Translations under genes and position numbers: made by a program | From: Gemmatimonadota bacterium | GTDB taxonomy: Bacteria; Gemmatimonadota; Gemmatimonadetes; Longimicrobiales; Gaopeijiaceae | Direction of reading: 5' to 3' | Assembly: GCA_041390125.1 (NCBI GenBank) | Contig: JAWKQN010000022.1 | Coordinates: 1 to 64,000 of the forward strand | DNA: 64,000 bases | In this document: in pieces, positions 1 to 9,596 of the stretch | Position numbering within the stretch: the first letter of the stretch is position 1 | Layout: every line of letters begins with the position of its first letter | Notes under the pieces: generated by a model | What the model saw: only the letters and a program-made list of their open reading frames with translations | What the model was told of the DNA's origin: nothing | Databases searched by the model: none

Positions 1-54
1 AAGGGCATCGGCTGCCACGAGATCGTCTTCCGACGCCTCGATCCGAAGCCCTGA
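1..54 (+). CDS. C-terminal fragment of an unidentified protein
   Basis: The first 54 bases read in frame as 17 residues, ending IVFRRLDPKP, then TGA. A strong hairpin with a T-rich tail follows 25 bases later, which supports a real gene end. The fragment is too short to assign to a family. Confidence 0.5.
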   Translation, partial: KGIGCHEIVFRRLDPKP

Positions 55-79
55 TCGGCTTCCACCTGGAGAACGCAGA

Positions 80-116
80 AGCGCGCCGGCCCCGTCGGGA
101 CCGGCGCGCTTCGTTT
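80..116 (+). terminator. Rho-independent terminator between convergent genes
   Basis: A 10-bp stem, AGCGCGCCGG paired with CCGGCGCGCT (80-89 and 101-110), is followed on the plus strand by TCGTTTT. It lies between the end of the left-edge gene and the stop of the minus-strand beta-helix protein, so it may serve both. The T-rich side favours the plus-strand gene. Confidence 0.75.
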
Positions 117-141
117 TGTGGGGGTTCGCAGCGAGTCGTGG

Positions 142-3100
142 TCAGTTCACTCCGGCCGTCTGCGCGCTGACCTGCCCGAAGTCCGCGCCCTTCCCCGCGT
201 AGGGGCTGCCCGACGTGAGCCGGTAGTCGAGACCGGACGCGTTCACGAAGCCGACCTGGGAGAGGTTGGCCGGGAAGTGGTTCCCGCTGGGATACCGGGA
301 GGCATCGGCTCCCACGATCACGTTGCCGGAGAAGACGTAGCCGGGCGCCATGTAGGTGTTCAACCCCTGACTGCCCTCGCCCGCGCCACTGCCGAACACA
401 CCGTACTGACCCTTGGTCACGATGTTGTTGCGGAACGTGAAGTTGGGGATGCCCTTCTGGCCGTCGATGATCATCGTGGCGCGCTGTGCGATCCCGGTGT
501 TGTTCTCGATGGTCAGATTGTCCACGTGATCGAGCACCTGGAAGAGGATGCCTTCGCCTCCGAACGTGCTCTGACCACCGAGCTGATCGATGACGTTGTG
601 CGCGATCAGGATGTTGTTCGTGGATCCGGACGGCTTGCTGAAGACCCGCTCGGAGATGTTGATCCCCTGGGCGTGGTTGCGGATCACGTTGTAGCGCATC
701 GTGATGTGCTCGGTGACCGCCCACGTGGCGGCACCGCTCTGGTTGGCCGTCTTGATGATGATGGCGAACCCGACCTGCGCATCCTTCCACGTGTTCTCGA
801 GGATGTTCCCTTCGAAGACCACGCGGCGCGCCATCTTCAGCTCGAAGTGGTTCTTGACCGTCCACTTCCCCTGCCAGCTCGGGGGCCGGTAGAAGTGGTT
901 GTGGCGGATCTCGATGTCGGACGGAACCAGGTTGGCGATCGACGGATCGGCGCCACCGAACATGACCGTCTCACCGGACCCTTCCAGGTGGTTGTTGACG
1001 ATCTTGAACGGGCCCGGGGCGTTCCAGGCCAGGATGGCCTGCGCGTCGGCGCCGTTGAAGTGGCAGTCGCCCAGCCAGGAGTCGACCACGGCGGAGGGCG
1101 AGGCGTTGAGCTCCACACACCGCTTGGTGCCCTGGTTCGGCGCGCCGTGGATGTAGACGCGGTCCAGGATGATGTCGCTCGGAACGTTCGCGAGCGTGTT
1201 CTGCGCACCGCCGCTCTCGCCCACGCGCACCACGTGGTAGTTGAGCGGGATCGATGGATTGAGCCCGATCTCCACGCCCATGATCCGGTACTGCGAGGCA
1301 CCGGCCCGCACCCAGAGGGCGGGCGCGCTGCTCTGCCCGACGATCTTCGCGAAGCTGGCGGCGGACGTCGGCGTGACGCGCGTGCCCTGCGCGGGCAGCG
1401 GGGTATTGGTGGTGATCACGATCCAGCCGGAGCCGGGCTTCGCGGGCAGCTCGAAGTCGCCGTTGAAGGTGGCGCCGGCGTCCAGCATGAGGATGTCGCC
1501 GCGCTGCGCCTGGTTGATGGCGCTCTGCAGGTTGTCCCCCTGCCGCACCCGGATCGTGCGTCCGCCCGTGGGCGCCTGATACGTGGTGTTCACGTACGTG
1601 CGCGGGAGCTCCGGCGCACCCGCGGCGGGAGGAGGCGGGGGCGGGGGGGTGCTGCTGCTGGTGACGGTCAAGGCGCCCTGCCCGGTCATCACCGGACCGG
1701 CCAGGACATGCGGGCCGCTCACGCGGGCAGCCGCCAGGATCGCGCTCGACCCGGCCGTCAGGCCCGTGGCCCGGCCGCTCCCGTCCACCGCCACCACCTG
1801 GGGATTGGCCGACGTCCAGGCGAAGGACACACCCGGGATGGGGCTACCGCCCGGATCCTTGGCGGTGGCGCTGAACTGGACGCTGCCGCCCACCGGGATG
1901 GACTGCGTGGAGGGGCTGACGGCGACCTGCGCCACCATCTGGTTCACTTCCACCGTGACGCTGTCGCAGGCGCTGACGAGGCAGGCCACCACCGTGGCGC
2001 GCCCCAGGGCCTTGCTGACCACACGCCCGAGGGCGTCCACGCTCGCAATGGAGGTTGCCCGCGAGGTCCAGGTGAGACCGGTCGTCGGCATCTGCACTCC
2101 CTGGGCGTCGTACGCCTTGCCCTGCAGCTGGATCGTCTGGCCGAGGGCGCTGAAGGTCGGTGTCGTCGGGGTGATGGCCACGCGGCTCACCGACGACGCG
2201 ACCGTCACCGCGGCCTGGCCCGTCACTCCATTGAGGCTGGCCCGGATGGTGGCCGCACCCGGCGCCACCGCCCGGACCTGCCCGCTGGCATCCACGGTCG
2301 CGACCGCGGAGGCCGAGGAACTCCATTGCATACCCGCAGCCGGGACCGGGTTCCCGGCGGCATCGACCGCCGTGGCCACGAAGCTGCGCGATTCCCCGGT
2401 GCTGAGTGAGGCCGTCGACGGCGTCACCCGCACCTCGGCGACCGCGCCGGCCGTGGCGCTGGCCACAAAGGTGGTCGCCGGAAGCCCACCGGCCCGGGCC
2501 ACCACCTGTTGCGAGCCCGCCACGCTCCCCAACGTCCAGCGGACGGAAGCCCGTCCTGCACCGTCGGTTGCGGTCACACCATGGTCCACAATACCGGTCC
2601 CGCTCGCGACCGTCCAGTTGACCGAGATGCCCGCCAGTGGCTGGCCGCCGGCGTCCCGGACCTCGACCACGAGGGGCTCGGGCAAGGTCTGGCCCACCGG
2701 CGCCGACTGTGCCTGCCCGCTCACGGCCCGGAGCGAAGCCGGGCCTCCGGAGGACAGGACCGAGATCGACGTCGCCGCCATGCGGTTTCCATCCACCGTA
2801 TGCGCCTCGACGACCGCCGCGCCGGCGGCGACGCCCCGGACGATGCCGTCATCCACGGCGACCACCCCGCGGTCCGACGTGGACCAGGTCAGCGCGGGGG
2901 ACGTCAGCTCGTTCCCGAAGCGGTCCCGCACGGTGACGTCGAGCGTCGCGCGCTCGTTCACGCCCAGGTCGAGCGCCTGCGGCTCCATCTGCACCAGGTA
3001 GGGCGAGGACGGCTTCGCGCGCGCCTTGAACCACACCTCATAGCCTCCATCCAGGCGGGCCACGGCCCGCTGATCGCCCGATTGCTGGCCGAGCCGCCAC

Positions 3101-4041
3101 CGCACTCCGGAGACGCCGGACGCGTTGGCGCTGGCCGCCACCGCGGCGGCTCCGCCGCTCGCCACGCTGGCGCCGCCCACGGACCCGTTCACGAACTCCC
3201 AGCGCACCGGCGCGCCGGGCACCGGGTTCCCATGCTCGTCCTCGACCTGCACGCGCAGCTCGGAGGTCAGCACCTCGTCCACCGACGCCACCTGGTCGTC
3301 GCCGCTGAGCAGGCGCAACCGCAGGCGGTCCTTCGACGCCTTGCCGGTCGCGCGCAGGTAGACGGTCGGAACTCCCGCCACCTCGGCGGCCACGGCGTTG
3401 TCTCCCGGCTCCGCACCCAGCTTCCAGGCGAAGCGCGCCGATCCGTCGGCGCGGGTCACGGCTTCGGCGGGCGAGACCTCCCCATCCCCCAACTCGACGC
3501 GGAACCGCACGGTGACACCGGCCACCGGCAGCCCTCCGCGGTCGACGACCCGGATGCCGACGCTGTCCGCGAGCGTGGCTCCGACCACCCCTTCCTCCAC
3601 ACCATCCGACATGGGGCGCAGCGTCCCGGGTCTCGGATCGACGATCACGAGGGCGCTGACGGTCTTCGTGCCCAGCGTCGCGCTGATCCGGGACTGCCCG
3701 GGGAGGCGCCCCGTCACAGTCCCACCCGCCGCCACGCTCACGTTCGCCGGCGCGCTGCTCCTCCAGGAGACGTTCCCGCTGTTCGGGAACGAGGTGAGCT
3801 CCGCGCCCTGCGGAGTGCGCAGGGACAGTCGCAACGCGCCCGCGTCTCCGTCGACCAGCGTGAGCACGGAGGGCGTCAGGACCAGTTCGCCCTCGACGCG
3901 CATCTCGATGTCCATCGGCGGAGTGAGGGCGTCCGATCCGCAGGCGGTCGAGAGGACGGCCGTAGCGAGCGCGAGCAGCGGACGGAACGGCGTGGGCGGC
4001 GTGGTGCGGGACAAGGCGGTGAGACGAGAAGCGAAGCGCAC
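142..4041 (-). CDS. Ig-repeat surface lipoprotein with C-terminal parallel beta-helix (paralogue 1)
   Basis: This 1299-residue protein is probably anchored or exported at the cell surface. The GTG start has GGGGGA about 9 bases upstream. A signal peptide ends at STAC with Cys34, an imperfect lipobox. From about residue 45 to 800 there is a string of bacterial Ig-like modules. Some are Big_1-like, with 'TxADGSARFAWKLG' type segments; others are Big_2-like, with 'VDASGQVRAVAPGAATI' type segments. A run of seven prolines near 806-815 acts as hinge. The last ~460 residues begin with RVRQGDNLQSAINQAQRGD and contain repeated N-rich rungs (NNHLEGS, RHNHFY, FEGNILEN), as in pectate-lyase-like right-handed beta-helices. 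No catalytic residues can be assigned. A close paralogue lies at 5724-9596, with a polysaccharide deacetylase between them, so polysaccharide binding or cleavage is a reasonable inference. Confidence 0.85.
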   Translation of the reverse strand: MRFASRLTALSRTTPPTPFRPLLALATAVLSTACGSDALTPPMDIEMRVEGELVLTPSVLTLVDGDAGALRLSLRTPQGAELTSFPNSGNVSWRSSAPANVSVAAGGTVTGRLPGQSRISATLGTKTVSALVIVDPRPGTLRPMSDGVEEGVVGATLADSVGIRVVDRGGLPVAGVTVRFRVELGDGEVSPAEAVTRADGSARFAWKLGAEPGDNAVAAEVAGVPTVYLRATGKASKDRLRLRLLSGDDQVASVDEVLTSELRVQVEDEHGNPVPGAPVRWEFVNGSVGGASVASGGAAAVAASANASGVSGVRWRLGQQSGDQRAVARLDGGYEVWFKARAKPSSPYLVQMEPQALDLGVNERATLDVTVRDRFGNELTSPALTWSTSDRGVVAVDDGIVRGVAAGAAVVEAHTVDGNRMAATSISVLSSGGPASLRAVSGQAQSAPVGQTLPEPLVVEVRDAGGQPLAGISVNWTVASGTGIVDHGVTATDGAGRASVRWTLGSVAGSQQVVARAGGLPATTFVASATAGAVAEVRVTPSTASLSTGESRSFVATAVDAAGNPVPAAGMQWSSSASAVATVDASGQVRAVAPGAATIRASLNGVTGQAAVTVASSVSRVAITPTTPTFSALGQTIQLQGKAYDAQGVQMPTTGLTWTSRATSIASVDALGRVVSKALGRATVVACLVSACDSVTVEVNQMVAQVAVSPSTQSIPVGGSVQFSATAKDPGGSPIPGVSFAWTSANPQVVAVDGSGRATGLTAGSSAILAAARVSGPHVLAGPVMTGQGALTVTSSSTPPPPPPPAAGAPELPRTYVNTTYQAPTGGRTIRVRQGDNLQSAINQAQRGDILMLDAGATFNGDFELPAKPGSGWIVITTNTPLPAQGTRVTPTSAASFAKIVGQSSAPALWVRAGASQYRIMGVEIGLNPSIPLNYHVVRVGESGGAQNTLANVPSDIILDRVYIHGAPNQGTKRCVELNASPSAVVDSWLGDCHFNGADAQAILAWNAPGPFKIVNNHLEGSGETVMFGGADPSIANLVPSDIEIRHNHFYRPPSWQGKWTVKNHFELKMARRVVFEGNILENTWKDAQVGFAIIIKTANQSGAATWAVTEHITMRYNVIRNHAQGINISERVFSKPSGSTNNILIAHNVIDQLGGQSTFGGEGILFQVLDHVDNLTIENNTGIAQRATMIIDGQKGIPNFTFRNNIVTKGQYGVFGSGAGEGSQGLNTYMAPGYVFSGNVIVGADASRYPSGNHFPANLSQVGFVNASGLDYRLTSGSPYAGKGADFGQVSAQTAGVN

Positions 4042-4570
4042 GGCTGACGATCCCCCAAAGCAACTCGTGAATCCGGTGAAGCCGCGCCGCGCGGAGGGTC
4101 ATCGCTCGTCGCGATCGCGCAACACGAATGGCTTCCGACCGTGGCATCGGGAGAGCAAACGGAGGGCCCTGCGGCCGTGCGAGTGCGCTAACTGACGCAG
4201 ATTCACGGACCTATCCCACATGGTCCGCATGGTGGCACGTGCTGCGTGATCGCGACTTCGGGAACAGCGGGTCGACGCGCGCGCGCACCTTCTGCCGTGG
4301 CATCGAGGCGGCGTGGGATGACCGCTACGCGAGAGGCGGGGGAGATCCCCCCTGGAAGGTGGGGCGTGTCCTCCACGCGGCGTCGCCGCGACACGTCGGG
4401 GCCGTCGTCGATGCGTCCCGTGGGTGCCGTCGTGGCCGCCCCGAGGGCGCAACGGGCCGGCCGAATCGCGCCGGGCTCGTGGACCACGGCTTGCTTGCCG
4501 GGAGCGGCAGCCGCTTCTTTGCCTCGGACCGCACGCCCGACCCGCCCATCACAGGGAGTCGCCCGTCTCC
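4042..4570. other. 529-bp divergent intergenic region without a supported gene
   Basis: This stretch lies between the minus-strand beta-helix lipoprotein and the plus-strand deacetylase and should hold both promoters. It contains a relatively A/T-richer patch around 4185-4230. Short open frames exist but have no ribosome binding site or recognisable product. I could not place promoter elements with confidence. Confidence 0.5.
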
Positions 4571-5605
4571 ATGGGAATCCTCAGCTCTGCCCGCGTCCTC
4601 ACGCTCAAGAGCCTGCGGGGCACCGGTGTCTCCCATGCGATCGGCTCCAGTACCTGGCGACGGCGCCGGCTCCTCATCCTGGCCTACCACGGGATCTCCC
4701 TGCGCGACGAGCACGAGTGGGATCCGACGCTGTTCGTCTCGCCCGCCTTCCTGGAGCGCCGCCTGGAGCTGCTGCGTCGCCGGGGCTGCGCAGTCCTCGA
4801 CCTGGGCGAGGCCGTCGAACGACTGGCGCGCGGTGACCTGCCGCCCCGCGCCGTCGTGCTGACGTTCGATGACGGCCTGTACGACTTCCTCGCGGCCGGC
4901 GTGCCCCTGCTGCGCGCCTACCAGATGCCCGCGACGCTGTATTCGTCCACCTACCACACGCTGGATCAGCGGGCCGTCTTCAACGTGGCCGGGCGCTACG
5001 CCCTGTGGAGATCCGCTGTGCCCGGGATCGACCTGAGCGAGATCCTGGGCACCGGCAGCGTCTTCGAGCGGGCACGCTTCGGCGAGGCCTGGCAGGCGAT
5101 CCTCGCCGACTGCGAGCGTCGGGACGCCAGCGCGGAGGACAAGGACACCGTGCTGGAGCGGCTCTGCGCGGCCCTGGACGTGGACCTGGTGGCCATCCGT
5201 TCGGAGCGACTCTTCACGCTCCTCACGTTGGAGGAGCTGGGCGAGGTGGCCGGAGCCGGCTTCGACGTGCAGCTGCACACGCACCGGCACCGCAGTCCCC
5301 TGGAGCGGGAGGCCCTGCGGCGGGAGATCGAAGACAACCGCGCCCTGCTCGCAGGCGTGACCTCCCGCCCGCTGACGCACTTCTGCTACCCGTCGGGCCG
5401 CTATGGGCTGGAGCAGCTGCCCTGGCTGCGGGAGCTCGGGATCGCGAGCGCGACCACCTGCCGCCCGGATCTGGTGCCGCCCGGGTGCGACCCGCTCCTC
5501 CTTCCTCGCTTCATCGATACGATGATGATCTCCGACGAGGTCTTCTGCGCGTGGCTGGACGGGACCATGTCCCTGCTTCCGCGCCGGAGGCGCTGGGCCA
5601 GCTAG
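4571..5605 (+). CDS. Polysaccharide deacetylase (carbohydrate esterase 4, NodB fold)
   Basis: A 344-residue predicted metal-dependent deacetylase of N- or O-acetylated glycans. The NodB motifs are visible: motif 1 LTFDDG with the catalytic and metal Asp pair, motif 2 HTHRH (H[ST]xxH zinc ligands), and motif 3 FCYPSGRY. The ATG start has AGGGAG 12 bases upstream. The frame stays open upstream, but that stretch is arginine/proline-rich and unconvincing. No clear signal peptide is seen, so the site of action is uncertain. Polysaccharide deacetylases of this size commonly sit in exopolysaccharide or exosortase-type clusters. Here it is flanked by two beta-helix lipoproteins and lies near glycosyltransferase genes, which supports a role in modifying a surface polymer. 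Confidence 0.9.
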   Translation: MGILSSARVLTLKSLRGTGVSHAIGSSTWRRRRLLILAYHGISLRDEHEWDPTLFVSPAFLERRLELLRRRGCAVLDLGEAVERLARGDLPPRAVVLTFDDGLYDFLAAGVPLLRAYQMPATLYSSTYHTLDQRAVFNVAGRYALWRSAVPGIDLSEILGTGSVFERARFGEAWQAILADCERRDASAEDKDTVLERLCAALDVDLVAIRSERLFTLLTLEELGEVAGAGFDVQLHTHRHRSPLEREALRREIEDNRALLAGVTSRPLTHFCYPSGRYGLEQLPWLRELGIASATTCRPDLVPPGCDPLLLPRFIDTMMISDEVFCAWLDGTMSLLPRRRRWAS

Positions 5606-5665
5606 GATCGGCGATCCCGCCACCCTCTGCCGTCCTGCGCCGCGTCCACTGCCCGCAGAAACGAA

Positions 5666-5693
5666 GCGGGGGAGCGCCGAAGCGCTCCCCCGC
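5666..5693 (-). terminator. Terminator hairpin of the second beta-helix gene
   Basis: A perfect 11-bp stem (GCGGGGGAGCG / CGCTCCCCCGC) with a 6-base loop. On the minus strand it is followed by TTCGTTTCTG, so it suits the minus-strand gene ending at 5724. It lies between convergent genes and may also stop the deacetylase transcript. Confidence 0.75.
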
Positions 5694-5723
5694 GGATCGT
5701 GTGCCCTCGAACTCGGGCGCCGG

Positions 5724-8700
5724 TCAGTTGGCTCCGGCCGTCGCTCCGTTCACGCTGCCGATGTCGGCGCCCCTTCCCTGGTAGGGACTGGAACCGCTCA
5801 GCCGGTAGTCGCCGGCACCGACATTCACGAAGCCCACCTGCGACACGTTCCCGGGATACGCGTTCCCGGAACTCGAGGGATACATGCCCGCGGGCGCACC
5901 CACGATGACATTCCCTGAGAAGGAGTGACTGGTCGTGTAGGCATTGAGTGCGGATGTGCCCTCGCCGTGACCGCTGCCGAAGATCCCGAACTGGCCGCGG
6001 GTCACGATGTTGTTGTTGAACTGGAAGCCGGGGATCCCGGTCGAGCCGGCAAAGATCAGCGCGGCGCGTTCCGCGAAGCCGGTGTTGTTCTCGATCCGGA
6101 TGTTGGTCATCGGGTCGAGCACCTGGAACAGGATGCCGTCACCACCGAAGGAGCTCTTCGGCCCCAGCCTCTCCAGGACGTTGTGCGCGATCAGCACGTT
6201 GTTGGTCGTGCCGGACGCCTTGCCCGAGGCAGCCGCGGAGATGTTGATCCCGTTGGCCACGTTGCGGAAGACGTTGTAGCGCATGGTCACGTGCTCCGTG
6301 ACCGCCCAGGGTGCACCGCCGCCCTGGTTGGCGGACTTGATCACCACCACGAACCCGGTCTGCGCGTCCTTCCAGTTGTTCTCGACGATGTTGCCCTCGA
6401 AGAGCACCCGGCGCGCCATCTTGAGCTCGAAGTGGTTCTTGACCGTCCACTGCCCCCTCCAGCTCGGAGGCCGGAAGAAGTGGTTGTGCTTGATCTCGAT
6501 GTCGGACGGGATCAGACCGGAGATGGACGGATCGGCTCCGCCGAACATCACGGTCTCTCCCGATCCTTCCAGGTGGTTGTTCACGATCTTGAACGGACCG
6601 GGGGCGTTCCAGGCCAGGATGGCCTGCGCGTCCTGACCGTTGTAGTGGCACTCCGCCAGCCAGGAATCCACGACGGCGGCCGGTGAGGCGTTCATCTCCA
6701 CGCAACGCTTCGTGGGCTTGTTGGTGGCCCCGTGCACGTAGACGCGGTCCAGGATGATGTTGGAGGGGACCCGCGACAGCGTGTTCTGCGCCGAGCCGGT
6801 CTCACCCAGGCGGACGATGCCGTAGTTGAAGGGCGCCGACGTGGACACGCCGATCTCCACCCCCATGATGCGGTACTGCGACGATCCAGCCAGCACCCAG
6901 AGCGCGGGCGCCGTATTGTCCGTCATGATCCGGGCGAAATTGGACGCGCTCGACGGCGTGACCCGCGTGCCTTGTGACGGCAACGACGTGTTCGTCGTGA
7001 TCACGATCCAGCCGCTTCCCGACTTCGCCGGCAACCGGAAGTTGCCCGTGAAGGTGGCGCCGGGATCCAGCAGCAGGATGTCGCCCCGTTGCGCCTGGTT
7101 GATGGCGACCTGCAGGTCGTCGCCCTGCCGCACCCGGATCTGGCGACCGTTGGGCGCCTGATAGGACGTCTGCACGTACGCTTGCGGAAGCTGCGGCACG
7201 CTCCCGCTCGGGGGCGGCGGCGGCGGCGGCGGCGGCGTGCTGCCACCGGCCACGTTCACCGTCACCTGGCCCGACGCGGAGCCCGCCGATCCGTGCGAGG
7301 CGGAGGCGGTCACGGTGGTGGTCCCGGACTTGAGACCGGAAACCATCCCGGAACCGCTGACGCTGGCGACCGCCGGCGTCCCCGACGACCAGGACAGCGA
7401 CGCACCGGTCACGGCGTTGCCGTTCTTGTCCTGGGCCTGCGCGTTCAGCTGCAGCTGCCCCCCCATCGCGACGGAAGGCGAGCTCGGGCTGATCTGGACC
7501 TTGGACAGCTTCTGCGCCACGCCGACCTGGACGCTGTCGCAGGCGTTCCCGGCGCAGGCCTTGAGCCAGGACTGGCCGTTGGCTCGCGAGGTCGCTTGAC
7601 CCACACCGCTCACGCTCAGGACCGAGCTGTTGCTCGAGCTCCACTGGAAGGCGACACCCGAGATCTTCGTACCGGATGCGTTGAACGCGGAGGCGGAGAG
7701 CCCGAAGACCTCACCGAACGCGCTGACCTGTGATACGGGGCTGCTCAACGTCACGCGGCTCACGCTGGAGCCCACCGTGACGGAGGCCGTCCCGGAGACG
7801 GACCCCGACCGGGCCGTGATCACCGCCACACCGGTGCCGGCCCCGCGCACCTGTCCATCATCGACGATTGCGACCGACGCGTTGGACGTGGTCCAGGTGA
7901 AGTTGGCGCCCTTGACGGGGTTGCCCTGGGCGTCCAGGAGCACGGCGTTGAGGGTCCGGATCTGTCCGATCTGCAGCGCCAGTGACGTGGGCGTGAGCTG
8001 GACGCGCGCGGCGCCGCCTGCGGAGGCGGACGCCACGAAATTGGCCGGTTGCAGCCCCGCGGCCGTGGCGGCCACGCGCTGCGTGCCGGAGTTGGGGCCC
8101 AACGTCCACTGCACGGAGGTGCGGCCGTTCGAATCGGTGGTCGTCACGTCGGTGGAGACGCTGCCGCCTCCCGACGTGACGGCCCAATTGACCGACATGT
8201 TGGGCACGCCCCGGCCCTGTCCGTCGCGGACGATCGCGACGAGCGGCTGGGGCAGCGTGGCGTTGACGCTCGCCGATTGACCGCCGCCCGAGGCGGCGAT
8301 GAGCTGCGCGGCACCGGTCGACGTCACGAACAGCGTGGCCACACCGGACTTGGAATCGGCGGAAGCGGCGATCCAGGCTTTCCCGCTGGACACGCCCGTA
8401 GCTACGCCGTTCCCGTTCACGGTCGCGACGCTCTCATCCGACGACTTCCAGTTGAGCGATGCGTTCGGGATCACGTTGCCGAAGCCGTCGTAGGCCTTGG
8501 CCTGGAACTGGATGGTCCGACCGACGTCGACCTCCAGCTGGCGGGGTGTGGTGACGATGCGGTCGATGAGGCCGGCCTGGGCCTTGGCATCGAACCACAC
8601 GGTGTTGCCGTTGGCGAGGCGGGCCACGGCGCGCTGCTCGCCGGCGGCGGCACCGAGCTTCCACTGGACCTCGGACGTGCCGGCCGCCGTCGTGTTCTGC

Positions 8701-9596
8701 GCCATGGTCAACGGGACGCCCGCCGGAGAAGCGGCCGCAGCGGCGCTTCCGGCCGAGCCCTGGGTGAACTCCCACGTGACCGGCTGGTTGGCCACCACCC
8801 GGCCCTGCTCGTCCACGACGCGCACGACCAGGGGTTCCTGGAGCAGCGCGTCGACCTCGCCTTCCTGCTGGTCCCCCCGGACGATCTCCAGACGCAGGCC
8901 GTCCGACGTCCGCTCCGCTTCGGCCTGCAGGTAGATCGAGGGGACTCCGTCCGCGTCCACGCGGACCGCCTGCAGCCCCACCGAGCTCCCCAGTCGCCAT
9001 GCGAACGCGACGCGGCCGGATGCATCCGTGGTGGCCACCCGGGGCGAGACTGCACCCCCGCCCGCCTCGATCGTGAAACGGACCTGGGTGTTGGCCACCG
9101 GCAGCCCGCCACCGTCCATCAGGAACACCCCGACGCTGTCGGCGAGGGTGGCGCCGATCACGCCCTGATGCACCACCTCCAACATCGGGCGCAGCTTGTC
9201 GGGCTTGGGGCGGACGGCGACGAGCGCCACCGCCTGCTGTCCATTGAGCTCCGCGAAGACCCGGGTCTCGCCAGGGATCTTCGCGCTGACCACGCCACCG
9301 GCGCTCACCGACGCGATGGCAGGGTACTCAACCGTCCACTTGATGTTCTTGTCGTTCGGGAAGGACCCCAGCTCCTGACCCGTCAGGGTGCGGAGCACGG
9401 GCCGCAGGAACCCCGTCTCGCCGTCGCCGAGCGCCAGCTCTTCAGGATGGACGACGAGGTCGCCCGAGACGGGCTGTTCGAGGTCGAACGTCGGTCCGAG
9501 GGCATCGGACCGGCAGGAGGAGAGAGCGAGGACGAGGGCACACGCTGGGAGGGCGCCGCGCAGCGCACGGCGCGCCGGGCTGAACCGGATTCGCAT
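5724..9596 (-). CDS. Ig-repeat surface lipoprotein with C-terminal parallel beta-helix (paralogue 2)
   Basis: About 1290 residues from the ATG at 9596, chosen because MRIRFSPARRALRG opens a good signal peptide ending ALSSC (lipobox). An upstream in-frame ATG at 9683 would add 29 non-signal residues. The architecture matches the protein at 142-4041: Big_1/Big_2-like Ig modules to about residue 800, a run of nine prolines, then a beta-helix starting RVRQGDDLQVAINQAQRGD. Long stretches of the helix are near-identical to paralogue 1 (for example AQAILAWNAPGPFKIVNNHL and SGETVMFGGADPSI), while the Ig region has drifted further. Differential drift of this kind fits gene duplication with a conserved ligand-binding or catalytic helix and a variable stalk. 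Its enzymatic activity is unknown. Confidence 0.85.
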   Translation of the reverse strand: MRIRFSPARRALRGALPACALVLALSSCRSDALGPTFDLEQPVSGDLVVHPEELALGDGETGFLRPVLRTLTGQELGSFPNDKNIKWTVEYPAIASVSAGGVVSAKIPGETRVFAELNGQQAVALVAVRPKPDKLRPMLEVVHQGVIGATLADSVGVFLMDGGGLPVANTQVRFTIEAGGGAVSPRVATTDASGRVAFAWRLGSSVGLQAVRVDADGVPSIYLQAEAERTSDGLRLEIVRGDQQEGEVDALLQEPLVVRVVDEQGRVVANQPVTWEFTQGSAGSAAAAASPAGVPLTMAQNTTAAGTSEVQWKLGAAAGEQRAVARLANGNTVWFDAKAQAGLIDRIVTTPRQLEVDVGRTIQFQAKAYDGFGNVIPNASLNWKSSDESVATVNGNGVATGVSSGKAWIAASADSKSGVATLFVTSTGAAQLIAASGGGQSASVNATLPQPLVAIVRDGQGRGVPNMSVNWAVTSGGGSVSTDVTTTDSNGRTSVQWTLGPNSGTQRVAATAAGLQPANFVASASAGGAARVQLTPTSLALQIGQIRTLNAVLLDAQGNPVKGANFTWTTSNASVAIVDDGQVRGAGTGVAVITARSGSVSGTASVTVGSSVSRVTLSSPVSQVSAFGEVFGLSASAFNASGTKISGVAFQWSSSNSSVLSVSGVGQATSRANGQSWLKACAGNACDSVQVGVAQKLSKVQISPSSPSVAMGGQLQLNAQAQDKNGNAVTGASLSWSSGTPAVASVSGSGMVSGLKSGTTTVTASASHGSAGSASGQVTVNVAGGSTPPPPPPPPPSGSVPQLPQAYVQTSYQAPNGRQIRVRQGDDLQVAINQAQRGDILLLDPGATFTGNFRLPAKSGSGWIVITTNTSLPSQGTRVTPSSASNFARIMTDNTAPALWVLAGSSQYRIMGVEIGVSTSAPFNYGIVRLGETGSAQNTLSRVPSNIILDRVYVHGATNKPTKRCVEMNASPAAVVDSWLAECHYNGQDAQAILAWNAPGPFKIVNNHLEGSGETVMFGGADPSISGLIPSDIEIKHNHFFRPPSWRGQWTVKNHFELKMARRVLFEGNIVENNWKDAQTGFVVVIKSANQGGGAPWAVTEHVTMRYNVFRNVANGINISAAASGKASGTTNNVLIAHNVLERLGPKSSFGGDGILFQVLDPMTNIRIENNTGFAERAALIFAGSTGIPGFQFNNNIVTRGQFGIFGSGHGEGTSALNAYTTSHSFSGNVIVGAPAGMYPSSSGNAYPGNVSQVGFVNVGAGDYRLSGSSPYQGRGADIGSVNGATAGAN
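7213..7236 (-). repeat. (GGC)8 trinucleotide run encoding a polyproline hinge
   Basis: Eight tandem GGC units on the plus strand read as CCG-type proline codons in the minus-strand gene. They encode most of a nine-proline linker between the Ig stalk and the beta-helix. Copy-number change would lengthen or shorten the hinge without a frameshift. Confidence 0.8.

Noticed and set aside
118..2409. Long plus-strand open frame opposite the first beta-helix protein
   Set aside because: Antisense shadow in high-G+C DNA; rich in Arg, Gly, Asp and Val, with no domain, no signal and no ribosome binding site. The minus-strand reading gives clear families.
2100..9400. Periodic sequence in the Ig-like regions as tandem DNA repeats or a CRISPR array
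   Set aside because: The periodicity is at protein-domain level (~80-100 residues) with low DNA identity between units; no short conserved repeats with unique spacers.
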